A stretch of 64,000 bases of DNA from Clostridia bacterium (GTDB lineage Bacteria; Bacillota; Clostridia; Oscillospirales; CAG-272). The notes beneath the pieces are model-generated. The model ran no database searches. It saw only the letters and a program-made list of their open reading frames with translations, and had not been told where the DNA came from. The stretch is taken from contig JAFVYL010000013.1 of assembly GCA_017508665.1 (NCBI GenBank), positions 62,001 through 126,000 of the forward strand, in the 5' to 3' direction. Positions 57,384 to 64,000 of the stretch are shown in pieces; position 1 is the stretch's first letter, and the number at the start of each line of letters is the position of its first letter. The translations under genes were made by a program, and so were the position numbers.

Positions 57384-58259
57384 ATGAAAAGAATAGCTAT
57401 TATCGGTTGCGAAAACTCGCACGCTGATACGTTTCTTAACTTTATATACAACACCGACAAGTACCGCGACGTAGAGGTCATAGGAGTTTACAGCAACGAG
57501 CCCGCTGCGGCAAAGGCGCTGAACGAAAAGTACGGTGTTGCCGTTATGGAGAATTATACCGATGCGCTTGGCAAGATAGACGGACTTGTGATTACCGCGC
57601 GCCACGGAGATTTGCATTACGAGTATGCAAAGCCGTATCTTGAGAGCGGCATACCGATGTTTATCGATAAGCCTCTTACCATCAAGGCCTCGGATGCTGT
57701 CGCGTTTATGAACGACCTTAAAGCAAACGCCGTAAGAGTGACGGGCGGATCGTCCTTGAAGCACGATATAGGCGTAAAGACTCTTAAGGCGGAAAGAGAA
57801 AATCTTGTTGACGGAGAAACTCTCGGCGGATTTGTCAGAGCACCTCTCAATGCGGATAACATCTATGGCGGATTCTATTTCTACGCGCCCCATCTCGTTG
57901 AGGTAGTCTCTGAGGTCTTTGGCAGATATCCCGTATCGGTAGAAGCAAAGAGAGTCGGAAAAACCACGAACGTACAGTTTAACTATGAAGGCTACACCGT
58001 GCACGGAACGTTCGTAGATGATAATTATGTATACTATGCTTGTCGTTTTGCTGATAAATCGGTTAAGGGTATGAATCTTGAGAGTACGGATGAGCACAAC
58101 TGGTTTGAGTCCGAGTTCTGTGAGTTTTATGCGCTGCTTAACGGTGCTCCGTCTCCCGTATCCTACGAGGATATCTTCTCGTCCGTGTTTGTAATGAATG
58201 CGATCGATCGCTCTTTAGCAAGCGGCGGAGAAGAAAGTGTAAAGTACTTTGAGGCCTAA
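57384..58259 (+). CDS. Gfo/Idh/MocA-family oxidoreductase, second, with altered loop
   Basis: 291 residues. The N-terminal strand-loop reads IAIIGCENSHADTFLNF in place of the usual GxGxxG, and DKPLTIKASDA in place of EKP. The TGGSSLKHD and HLVEVVSEVFGRYP segments fit the C-terminal domain of the family. The unusual loop may change cofactor use or mean that it holds its NAD tightly. Gap to the first oxidoreductase 8 bases, to the next gene 9 bases. Confidence 0.83.
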   Translation: MKRIAIIGCENSHADTFLNFIYNTDKYRDVEVIGVYSNEPAAAKALNEKYGVAVMENYTDALGKIDGLVITARHGDLHYEYAKPYLESGIPMFIDKPLTIKASDAVAFMNDLKANAVRVTGGSSLKHDIGVKTLKAERENLVDGETLGGFVRAPLNADNIYGGFYFYAPHLVEVVSEVFGRYPVSVEAKRVGKTTNVQFNYEGYTVHGTFVDDNYVYYACRFADKSVKGMNLESTDEHNWFESEFCEFYALLNGAPSPVSYEDIFSSVFVMNAIDRSLASGGEESVKYFEA

Positions 58260-58268
58260 GGAGAGAAT

Positions 58269-59114
58269 ATGGGTAAAATAATACTTTCCGCTTTTGCGGA
58301 TGAATACTCGAGCAATTTTGCAGAGCAGCTTGAGGCTCTCAACGGCTATGGAATCGGACACGTCGAGATCAGAGGAGTAGACGGAAAAAACGTCTCCGTC
58401 CTTACCAAAAACGAAGTCTTGGAGGCAAAGAAAAAGCTCGAATTTTACGGTATTGGTGTTTCAGCTATAGGCTCACCGATAGGCAAGATAGAGCTCGACG
58501 GAGATCTTGACGGTCATTGTGAGATGGCTCGGCGTGTTTTTGAGACCGCCGGAGAGCTTGGAGCAAAGTATGTCAGAATGTTCAGCTTCTATGCACCTAC
58601 AGGACGTGATATAACAGAATGCAGAGATGATGTGTTTGAGAATCTTGGCAGACTTGCTACCCTTGCCAGATCGCACGGGGTGGTGCTTTGTCATGAAAAT
58701 GAGGCGAAAATATACGGTGACGTACCTGCTCGGTGCCGTGAGATAGCCGATACCTTCACCGATATCAAGACAGTCTTCGACATGGGTAACTACGTGCTCG
58801 AGGGTGTGAAGCCTTATACCGAGGGCTACGGACTTCTCAAGGATAAGATAGCATACTTCCATATCAAGGACGCGCTTTCCGCGGGAGCTATCGTTCCTCC
58901 CGGATGCGGTGAGGCACACATAAAGGAGATACTTGCCGATCACGTCAGCTATGCGGAGGATGATTTCTTCGTTTCTCTTGAGCCTCATCTTCAGCTTTTC
59001 TCAGGTCTCAATGCGCTTGTGGGAAGAAAATTTGAAAATCCTTACAAGTATAGCGATGCCAAAGAAGCGTTTACCGATGCCGTCAATAAGTTAAAGGAGA
59101 TATTACCACGATGA
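58269..59114 (+). CDS. Sugar phosphate isomerase/epimerase-type TIM-barrel protein
   Basis: 281 residues of the AP-endonuclease-2/xylose-isomerase-like TIM barrel. Metal-site residues appear in VEIRGVDG, LCHENEAKIYGD, VFDMGNYVLEGVKPY, YFHIKDAL and SLEPHLQ. Together with two Gfo/Idh/MocA enzymes this recalls clusters where a sugar is oxidised at C3, epimerised or cleaved by a TIM-barrel enzyme, then reduced. It overlaps nagB by 4 bases. Confidence 0.87.
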   Translation: MGKIILSAFADEYSSNFAEQLEALNGYGIGHVEIRGVDGKNVSVLTKNEVLEAKKKLEFYGIGVSAIGSPIGKIELDGDLDGHCEMARRVFETAGELGAKYVRMFSFYAPTGRDITECRDDVFENLGRLATLARSHGVVLCHENEAKIYGDVPARCREIADTFTDIKTVFDMGNYVLEGVKPYTEGYGLLKDKIAYFHIKDALSAGAIVPPGCGEAHIKEILADHVSYAEDDFFVSLEPHLQLFSGLNALVGRKFENPYKYSDAKEAFTDAVNKLKEILPR

Positions 59115-59869
59115 GAACATTTAAAAAGGATAATCTTCAGGTAAACATATACCCCTCAAGAGACGAGATGGGCGCAGCCGCCGCGGCGGACGTTAAAGCG
59201 GCTATACTTCGCGCTCTTGAGACAAAAGACACCTTAAATATGATCTTTGCGGCAGCTCCCTCGCAGAACGAGGTGCTTGCCAATCTTGCAAAAGATTCCG
59301 AGATACCGTGGGGACGTGTTAACGCATTCCACATGGACGAGTACGTGGGACTTGACAAGGATGCGCCCCAGGGATTTGGTAATTTCCTTCGCGATCACAT
59401 CTTCGGTATAGCCCCCTTTGCGAGTGTAAATTACATCAGGATCGACGCTCCCGATAAAGAAGAGGAGTGCAGAAGATACGAGCAGCTTCTCCGCGAGAAT
59501 CCCGTGGATATAGTTGTTCTTGGTATAGGTGAAAACGGACATATCGCGTTCAACGATCCGCCGTTTGCCGATTTTAACGATGAAAGACTTGTAAAGCCTG
59601 TAAAGCTCGACGAGGTATGCAGAAACCAGCAGGTAAACGACGGTTGCTTCGCGAAAATTGATGACGTTCCTACCCACGCCCTCACACTTACAGTTCCCGC
59701 ACTCATGTCCGGCTCGGAGCTCTATTGCATCGTACCTGCGAAAACCAAGGCAAAGGCTGTATATGCTACGGTAAACGGAGAAATAACTCCCGAGTGTCCG
59801 GCAAGCGCTCTGAGAGCTCATAATTGCGCAAAGCTGTATCTTGATCAGGACAGCTCGTCGCTTCTTTAA
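59111..59869 (+). CDS. nagB: Glucosamine-6-phosphate deaminase
   Basis: Converts glucosamine-6-P to fructose-6-P plus ammonia, feeding glycolysis. 252 residues with the family motifs NAFHMDEYVGL, VVLGIGENGHIAFNDPP and the C-terminal APAL-type VPALMSG. Length is normal. It starts 4 bases inside the TIM-barrel gene and is followed by nagA after 4 bases, so the operon is tight. Confidence 0.94.
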   Translation: MRTFKKDNLQVNIYPSRDEMGAAAAADVKAAILRALETKDTLNMIFAAAPSQNEVLANLAKDSEIPWGRVNAFHMDEYVGLDKDAPQGFGNFLRDHIFGIAPFASVNYIRIDAPDKEEECRRYEQLLRENPVDIVVLGIGENGHIAFNDPPFADFNDERLVKPVKLDEVCRNQQVNDGCFAKIDDVPTHALTLTVPALMSGSELYCIVPAKTKAKAVYATVNGEITPECPASALRAHNCAKLYLDQDSSSLL

Positions 59870-59873
59870 TGCT

Positions 59874-61019
59874 ATGAAAAGAATTAAAAGCACAAATATA
59901 ATTTCACGCGGTAAGCTCCTTGACGGATACGTATACTACGAAAACGGACGTATTGTGTCTGTAACCGACAGAGAGCTTCCCTTTGATGAGGAATATGACG
60001 CGGGCAGCAATTTTGTCAGCGCAGGTTTTATCGATATACATACGCACGGCGGCGGAGGTTTTTCTTTTGAGGGCGAGGTTTCCGACGTTATAAACGGAGT
60101 CAATTTCCATCTGACACACGGCACTACCTCCATCTGCCCCACAGTGTCAGCCGCACCTATAGACGATATGCGACGCTCACTCGGCAACATCAAGGCCGCT
60201 ATGTCGGACGGCAGAGTGATGGCATACATAATCGGCGCACACCTTGAAGGGCCTTATCTTTCCTTGGCTCAGACGGGAGCTCAGGCGGGGGCGTGTATCA
60301 CTTTTCCTATCAAAAATGACTATGTTTCCATAGTAAGCGACTATCGCGGCACACTCGCGAGGTGGACCTATGCGCCCGAAAACGATCAGGACACCGAGTT
60401 TGCGGAATATATGAGAGGTGCAGGTGTCCTCACATCTGCAGGACACACCAATGCTACTTATACCGATATGAAACGGGCACTTGATGCCGGTTGCGCTCTT
60501 GTCACTCACCTTTATTCCTGTACCTCGACCGTCACCAGAGATCACGGCTTCCGTTCGCTCGGTGTTATCGAGAGCACATTTCTTGAAGATGGCATTGTCG
60601 CTGAGATAATAGCCGACGGCAAGCATCTGCCCCCCGAGCTTATCCGAATGATCTACAAGATCAAGGGCTCTGACGGAATTGTGGCTGTGACGGACAGCCT
60701 CTCCCTTGCCGGCACCGACGTTAAGATGGGAAGAATGTCGTCGACCGATTTTATTATCGAGGACGGCGTGTGTAAGCTGCTTGACAGAAGCGCGTTTGCG
60801 GGAAGCATAGCTACGGCGGATGTTCTTCTCAGAGTGTTGACCAAGGAGACGGGCATACCGATCACCGATGCGGTCAAAATGCTCACCGAAAATCCCGCTC
60901 GTGTCATGGGACTTACGGACAAAGGCCTGCTCGAAGAAGGATACGGTGCAGATATTGTGGTATTTGACTCGGATATTTCGGTCAAGGCTGTGTTTGTTTC
61001 CGGAGAAAAAAGAGTATAA
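59874..61019 (+). CDS. nagA: N-acetylglucosamine-6-phosphate deacetylase
   Basis: Removes acetate from GlcNAc-6-P to give the NagB substrate. The 381-residue amidohydrolase shows FIDIHTHGGGGFSFEG, AHLEGPYLS, SAGHTNATYTDM, VTHLYSCTS and the catalytic VAVTDSLSLAG with its Asp. ATG 59874 gives the best match to the family N-terminus (MKRIKSTNIIS); no clear Shine-Dalgarno, so coupling to nagB is likely. Last gene of the operon. Confidence 0.94.
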   Translation: MKRIKSTNIISRGKLLDGYVYYENGRIVSVTDRELPFDEEYDAGSNFVSAGFIDIHTHGGGGFSFEGEVSDVINGVNFHLTHGTTSICPTVSAAPIDDMRRSLGNIKAAMSDGRVMAYIIGAHLEGPYLSLAQTGAQAGACITFPIKNDYVSIVSDYRGTLARWTYAPENDQDTEFAEYMRGAGVLTSAGHTNATYTDMKRALDAGCALVTHLYSCTSTVTRDHGFRSLGVIESTFLEDGIVAEIIADGKHLPPELIRMIYKIKGSDGIVAVTDSLSLAGTDVKMGRMSSTDFIIEDGVCKLLDRSAFAGSIATADVLLRVLTKETGIPITDAVKMLTENPARVMGLTDKGLLEEGYGADIVVFDSDISVKAVFVSGEKRV

Positions 61020-61024
61020 TTTCA

Positions 61025-61064
61025 GGCGGGATGCGTCACCTTTGCAGCATCCCGCCATATTTAT
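61025..61064 (+). terminator. Terminator of the nag operon
   Basis: GGCGGGATGC pairs with GCATCCCGCC (61025-61034, 61047-61056); the tail ATATTTATAT is only moderately U-rich. Confidence 0.72.
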
Positions 61065-61096
61065 ATGTTATTTAATTTTAATTCACAAAACAAAAG

Positions 61097-61125
61097 TTGC
61101 AAAGTGTGTTTATTTGTGCTATACT
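61097..61125 (+). promoter_or_regulatory. Promoter of the two-component system
   Basis: TTGCAA (61097-61102), 17-base spacer, TATACT (61120-61125) preceded by TGC. Confidence 0.65.
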
Positions 61126-61153
61126 AAATAAAAGTATAAATTTTGGAGGGAAT

Positions 61154-61846
61154 ATGCGTATTTTAATTGTTGATGACGAAGCAGATATACGTAGAATTCT
61201 GCGCATCCTTCTTGAAAAGGCTAAATATGAAGTAATTGAAGCTCAGGACGGACTGTCCGCGATTGAGTGTGTAAAAAATGACAGAAGCATTGATCTTTGC
61301 ATTATGGACGTCATGATGCCGAATATGTCGGGCATCGAGGCTACGTCGGTCATACGCGGATTCTCGCCTGTGCCCGTTCTTTTCCTTACTGCAAAATCTC
61401 TTGCGCGAGATAAGGCGGTAGCTTACGCCAGCGGAGGCGACGATTACGTGATCAAGCCATTCTCCTCGGGTGAGCTTCTTATGAAGGTAGAGGCTCTTAC
61501 GAGAAGATATAACTCCTATGGAGTTAAGGATGACGATGTAGTGGACGGTGTGAGACTCAACTCGGGTGTTACCGTTAACGTCGAGGGACGCGAGGTTGCT
61601 AAAAACGGTGTCAGAATTGAGATGAGAGATAAGGAGATAGACGTCCTTATATACCTTGTCAAGAACCGCGGACGCGTTGTCAGCTCGGACGAGCTTTATC
61701 AGGCTGTATGGGGCGAGATTCCGCTCGCTTCGTCGGGTAATAACGTAACGGTGCATATCCTTAATCTCAGACGTAAGCTCGAGGATAGCGCCGGCGGACA
61801 GAAAGTTATCAGAACCGTATGGGGAAAGGGTTATCAGATTGATTAG
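61154..61846 (+). CDS. OmpR/PhoB-family response regulator
   Basis: 230 residues: a receiver domain with VDDEAD, phospho-acceptor Asp in LCIMDVMMPNMSG, Thr in FLTAKS and Lys in YVIKPF, then a winged-helix output domain (EMRDKEIDVLIYLVKNRGRVVSSDELYQAVWG...VHILNLRRKLED...IRTVWGKGYQI). Start 61154 is 4-8 bases behind GGAGGG. It overlaps the sensor kinase gene by 8 bases. Confidence 0.93.
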   Translation: MRILIVDDEADIRRILRILLEKAKYEVIEAQDGLSAIECVKNDRSIDLCIMDVMMPNMSGIEATSVIRGFSPVPVLFLTAKSLARDKAVAYASGGDDYVIKPFSSGELLMKVEALTRRYNSYGVKDDDVVDGVRLNSGVTVNVEGREVAKNGVRIEMRDKEIDVLIYLVKNRGRVVSSDELYQAVWGEIPLASSGNNVTVHILNLRRKLEDSAGGQKVIRTVWGKGYQID

Positions 61847-63758
61847 AGAAAAGATTAAGCACTCAAGCACACGCTCTAGGAAATCTTATGCCTCGCTAAG
61901 ACTCACGATGCTCGCTAATCTTCTGCTTGCTATCGTTGTCGCTCTTGCTCTCTTCTTCCTATCTAAGATGCTATTCGATAGCTACATTGATAAGAAATAC
62001 TTGTCCGAGGATAGTAAGACAGCGAGAATAAACGGATACAGAGATGCTTTGCAGAATTACGTTACAGAGAACAATCTTGACTGTGACGATACGGATAAGA
62101 TCTCTACTTGGGCGAAGGCTCAGAAATACCTTTATATTCTTGTCTACAAGGATGACCAGCTTTTGTTTGAAACCGGTAGATATGTGGAAGAAAAGGTAGA
62201 AAACAAAGAAAATGCAGATGATAGTACCGAAAAACCGGAAGAAAACGATCCCGATTCTCCCGGCGAAACAGATCCTGACGGTACAGATCCCGGCGTAACG
62301 GATCCCGATGGTACAGATCCCGGCGGAACAGATCCCGGCGGAACAGATCCGGGTGGAACAGATCCGGATGGAACAGATCCTGGTGGAACAGATCCGGGTG
62401 GAACAGATCCGGGTGGAACAGATCCCGGCGTAACGGATCCCGACGGAACAGATCCTGACGGAACAGATCCGGATGGAACAGATCCGGATGGAACAGATCC
62501 GGGTGGAACAGATCCCGGCGGCACAGATCCCGAGGGCAACAAGCCGGGCGAAGATAAAAATGAAGAGGATAAGACCGATAAGGAAGAGAACAAGTATCAG
62601 AGTAGCGGTATTACGATAAAAACTCCTACAAGACAGGAGCTGTATGACGAAGCAATAGCGAAAGCTCCTCATTCTATTACAGCGGCAGACGGTATGCTTA
62701 TCGTAAAGATAAACGACTTCACAGAGTATCTCTACTACGATATTTTTAACATTGTATCTATAGTTCTTGCGTCCATCGGCTTCATACTCGTCATGTGGTT
62801 CTATTTCTTTGGAATAACCAAGAAGATAAGCCGACTTGGCAGAGAGGTTACTGCGGTTGCTGACGGAGACGTTAACCGTAAGATAACCACAGACGGTGAC
62901 GATGAGCTTACCAGACTTTGCGCAGACGTAGAGTACATGAGAATCTCTATGCTTGAGAATATAGAAAAGGAGCGCGCCGCACTTGAAGCGAACAAGGAGC
63001 TTATAACGGCTATGTCGCATGATATAAGAACTCCTCTTACCGTGCTTCTCGGTTATCTCGACGTTATGAGATCTAATGCTACCGACGAGGATATGCAGCA
63101 GTATATCGAGGTATCGGAGCGCACCGCTATGAGACTGAAGAAAATGTCTGACGATATGTTCGGATATTTCCTTGTTTATGGCGGAAGCGTTGAGGTAGAC
63201 GTGCAGGAGTGCGAGGCGCGTACGCTTGTAGATCAGATGTTCTCAGGACACGTATTTCTCCTTCGCGAGCAGGGGTATACAATCGACTTCAATTTTGAAG
63301 AATGCGACAACGATTTCCTTGAGGACGTTACTGTCGTTACAGATCCTCCCCAGCTCATGAGAATAGTTGAAAATCTGTTCTCAAATATACTAAAATACGC
63401 AGATATCGAAAAACCTGTTACTATAAATATAGACGTAGATATCGACGAAATGACAATTAAAGTTAGCAATTATGTGCATCCGAACCCCGATGAAGCGCAG
63501 AAGAATGGAATAGGACTGCGCTCGTCTATGAAGCTTGCTAACGCTATGGATATTCGATTCTCGGCTGAGGAGACGGACGGTATATACACATCTGTTCTCT
63601 GTGTACCGATCATCCCCAATATAGATTACGCGAGTGCCGAGAAGAAGGAAGATAAGAGAGGATTTTCCGGATGGCTGAAATACGTTTTCAAGAGTTTCAA
63701 GAGCTTTGTATCGACCGCATGGGGCAAGCTCAAGAGCCTCTTTGTAAAAGAAAAATAA
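61839..63758 (+). CDS. Sensor histidine kinase with Gly-Thr-Asp-Pro repeat in its outer domain
   Basis: 639 residues; TTG start at 61839. First membrane helix about 24-44, outer domain about 45-300, second helix about 306-328, then HAMP (KKISRLGREVTAVADGDVNRKI), H-box AMSHDIRTPLTVLLGYL, N-box RIVENLFSNILKYA and a shortened G-box NGIGLRSSMKLA. The outer domain contains 18 tandem TDPxG units (62268-62537), very unusual for a sensor. The short C-terminal tail is basic with aromatic residues. Partner of the response regulator; signal unknown. Confidence 0.93.
   Translation: MIREKIKHSSTRSRKSYASLRLTMLANLLLAIVVALALFFLSKMLFDSYIDKKYLSEDSKTARINGYRDALQNYVTENNLDCDDTDKISTWAKAQKYLYILVYKDDQLLFETGRYVEEKVENKENADDSTEKPEENDPDSPGETDPDGTDPGVTDPDGTDPGGTDPGGTDPGGTDPDGTDPGGTDPGGTDPGGTDPGVTDPDGTDPDGTDPDGTDPDGTDPGGTDPGGTDPEGNKPGEDKNEEDKTDKEENKYQSSGITIKTPTRQELYDEAIAKAPHSITAADGMLIVKINDFTEYLYYDIFNIVSIVLASIGFILVMWFYFFGITKKISRLGREVTAVADGDVNRKITTDGDDELTRLCADVEYMRISMLENIEKERAALEANKELITAMSHDIRTPLTVLLGYLDVMRSNATDEDMQQYIEVSERTAMRLKKMSDDMFGYFLVYGGSVEVDVQECEARTLVDQMFSGHVFLLREQGYTIDFNFEECDNDFLEDVTVVTDPPQLMRIVENLFSNILKYADIEKPVTINIDVDIDEMTIKVSNYVHPNPDEAQKNGIGLRSSMKLANAMDIRFSAEETDGIYTSVLCVPIIPNIDYASAEKKEDKRGFSGWLKYVFKSFKSFVSTAWGKLKSLFVKEK
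62268..62537 (+). repeat. 15-base tandem repeat encoding 18 TDPxG units
   Basis: Eighteen in-frame 15-base copies (type ACAGATCCCGGCGGA), ending ...EGNKPGED. Variants D, G, V and E at two positions. Highly similar copies make this a likely length-variable stretch. Confidence 0.93.
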
Positions 63759-64000
63759 TCGACACGCTGGCAGTACCCGAAAAGCTTTCGGACGATGCTC
63801 TTGATATTATTCTCGGTTTTTCCGAGTGTATCGGCGAAGAAGCAACACTTGCCTTTTCATATCTCGACGAGGTGCTATATGCAAGGGTGTTTGACGGTGA
63901 GAAATATCTTTTCCCCCTGCCGTTTATGCTGTCGGAGGGTGCGGATGCTGAGGCGGCGTGTCGGAATCTTGCCGCATATTCGGTAAGAGAAATGATTCCT
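63719..64000 (+). CDS. Unknown protein, N-terminal part (cut by window end)
   Basis: An open frame runs from ATG 63719, 40 bases inside the kinase gene, to the end of the window without a stop. The product reads ...IIDTLAVPEKLSDDALDIILGFSE, then ATLAFSYLDEVLYARVFDGE and LPFMLSEGADAEAACRNLAA. It looks like a genuine protein, with regular amphipathic pattern, but no family is clear. No ribosome site is seen at 63719, so the true start may differ. Confidence 0.55.
   Translation, partial: MGQAQEPLCKRKIIDTLAVPEKLSDDALDIILGFSECIGEEATLAFSYLDEVLYARVFDGEKYLFPLPFMLSEGADAEAACRNLAAYSVREMIP

Noticed and set aside
62144-62593. Minus-strand Ser-Pro-Gly repeat protein, collagen-like
   Set aside because: Also a shadow of the kinase repeat; no ribosome site and no sense outside the repeat.
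61971-63020. Minus-strand frame with repeated ICS-type units
   Set aside because: It is only the reverse reading of the 15-base repeat in the sensor kinase gene; flanks are not protein-like.

Overview
The window reads as chromosome of an anaerobic, spore-forming Clostridia-type Firmicute, probably a gut commensal. Supporting this are the end of a spoIIIA operon (spoIIIAE to AH), class III (anaerobic) ribonucleotide reductase, PerR plus rubrerythrin and a flavodiiron protein for oxygen defence, a Na+-pump decarboxylase subunit, T-box control of methionine genes, strong AGGAGG-type ribosome sites, and sigma-A promoters (TTGACA/TATAAT) with 17-base spacers in most cases. I cannot name genus or species. 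Gene density is high; most genes are housekeeping or metabolic.

Layout. 1-2.1 kb: spoIIIA operon end. 2.2-4.3 kb: asd and a LysR regulator. 4.3-6.7 kb: three tandem related lipoproteins under a consensus promoter. 6.7-13.0 kb: minus-strand SGNH esterase, TraX-like, DUF1576 and GH3 genes. 13.1-17.2 kb: an accessory zone around tRNA-Val and tRNA-Met, with duplicated 3' tRNA pieces carrying hairpin inserts in the T-loop, AT-rich orphan genes, and a compact four-gene cluster of unknown function. 17.3-25.3 kb: PH-domain protein, paired CHR transporters, sugar epimerase plus oxidoreductase, Fur-family regulator plus metal exporter, serine hydrolase, YdbC/PC4. 25.5-30 kb: pepT and a glycerol-3-phosphate-oxidising type flavoprotein operon. 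30-35.8 kb: M16 peptidase under a membrane XRE regulator, degenerate GT8 protein, PerR and rubrerythrin. 35.8-42 kb: OadB with a tiny partner, flavodiiron protein, HD protein, Na/Pi cotransporter, MgtC. 42.1-45 kb: T-box, metY, metA. 45.2-48.1 kb: BspA-like surface lipoprotein and a DMT transporter. 48.3-50.8 kb: NrdR-controlled nrdD. 50.8-52.8 kb: AT-rich orphan membrane/immunity-like genes and a toxin-like remnant. 52.8-61 kb: GH20, AraC regulator, two Gfo/Idh/MocA dehydrogenases, TIM-barrel isomerase, nagB and nagA, an apparent amino-sugar glycan locus. 61-64 kb: two-component system whose sensor carries a long Gly-Thr-Asp-Pro repeat, then a gene cut by the window end.

The most unusual material is the tRNA zone. 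Downstream of tRNA-Val, and again in the tRNA-Met region, partial tRNA 3' ends recur with hairpin inserts that enter the T-loop right after GGTTCG, start CAT and end CAAAA, each tied to a Rho-independent terminator. The two copies by tRNA-Val differ by compensatory base-pair changes, so the structure seems to be maintained. Other points to check are the unknown four-gene cluster at 15.7-17.2 kb, the orphan immunity-like cluster at 50.9-52.7 kb and the hexosaminidase locus with built-in redox enzymes. Two small genes, at 16994-17164 and 35864-36025, are short enough to be missed by automatic callers.
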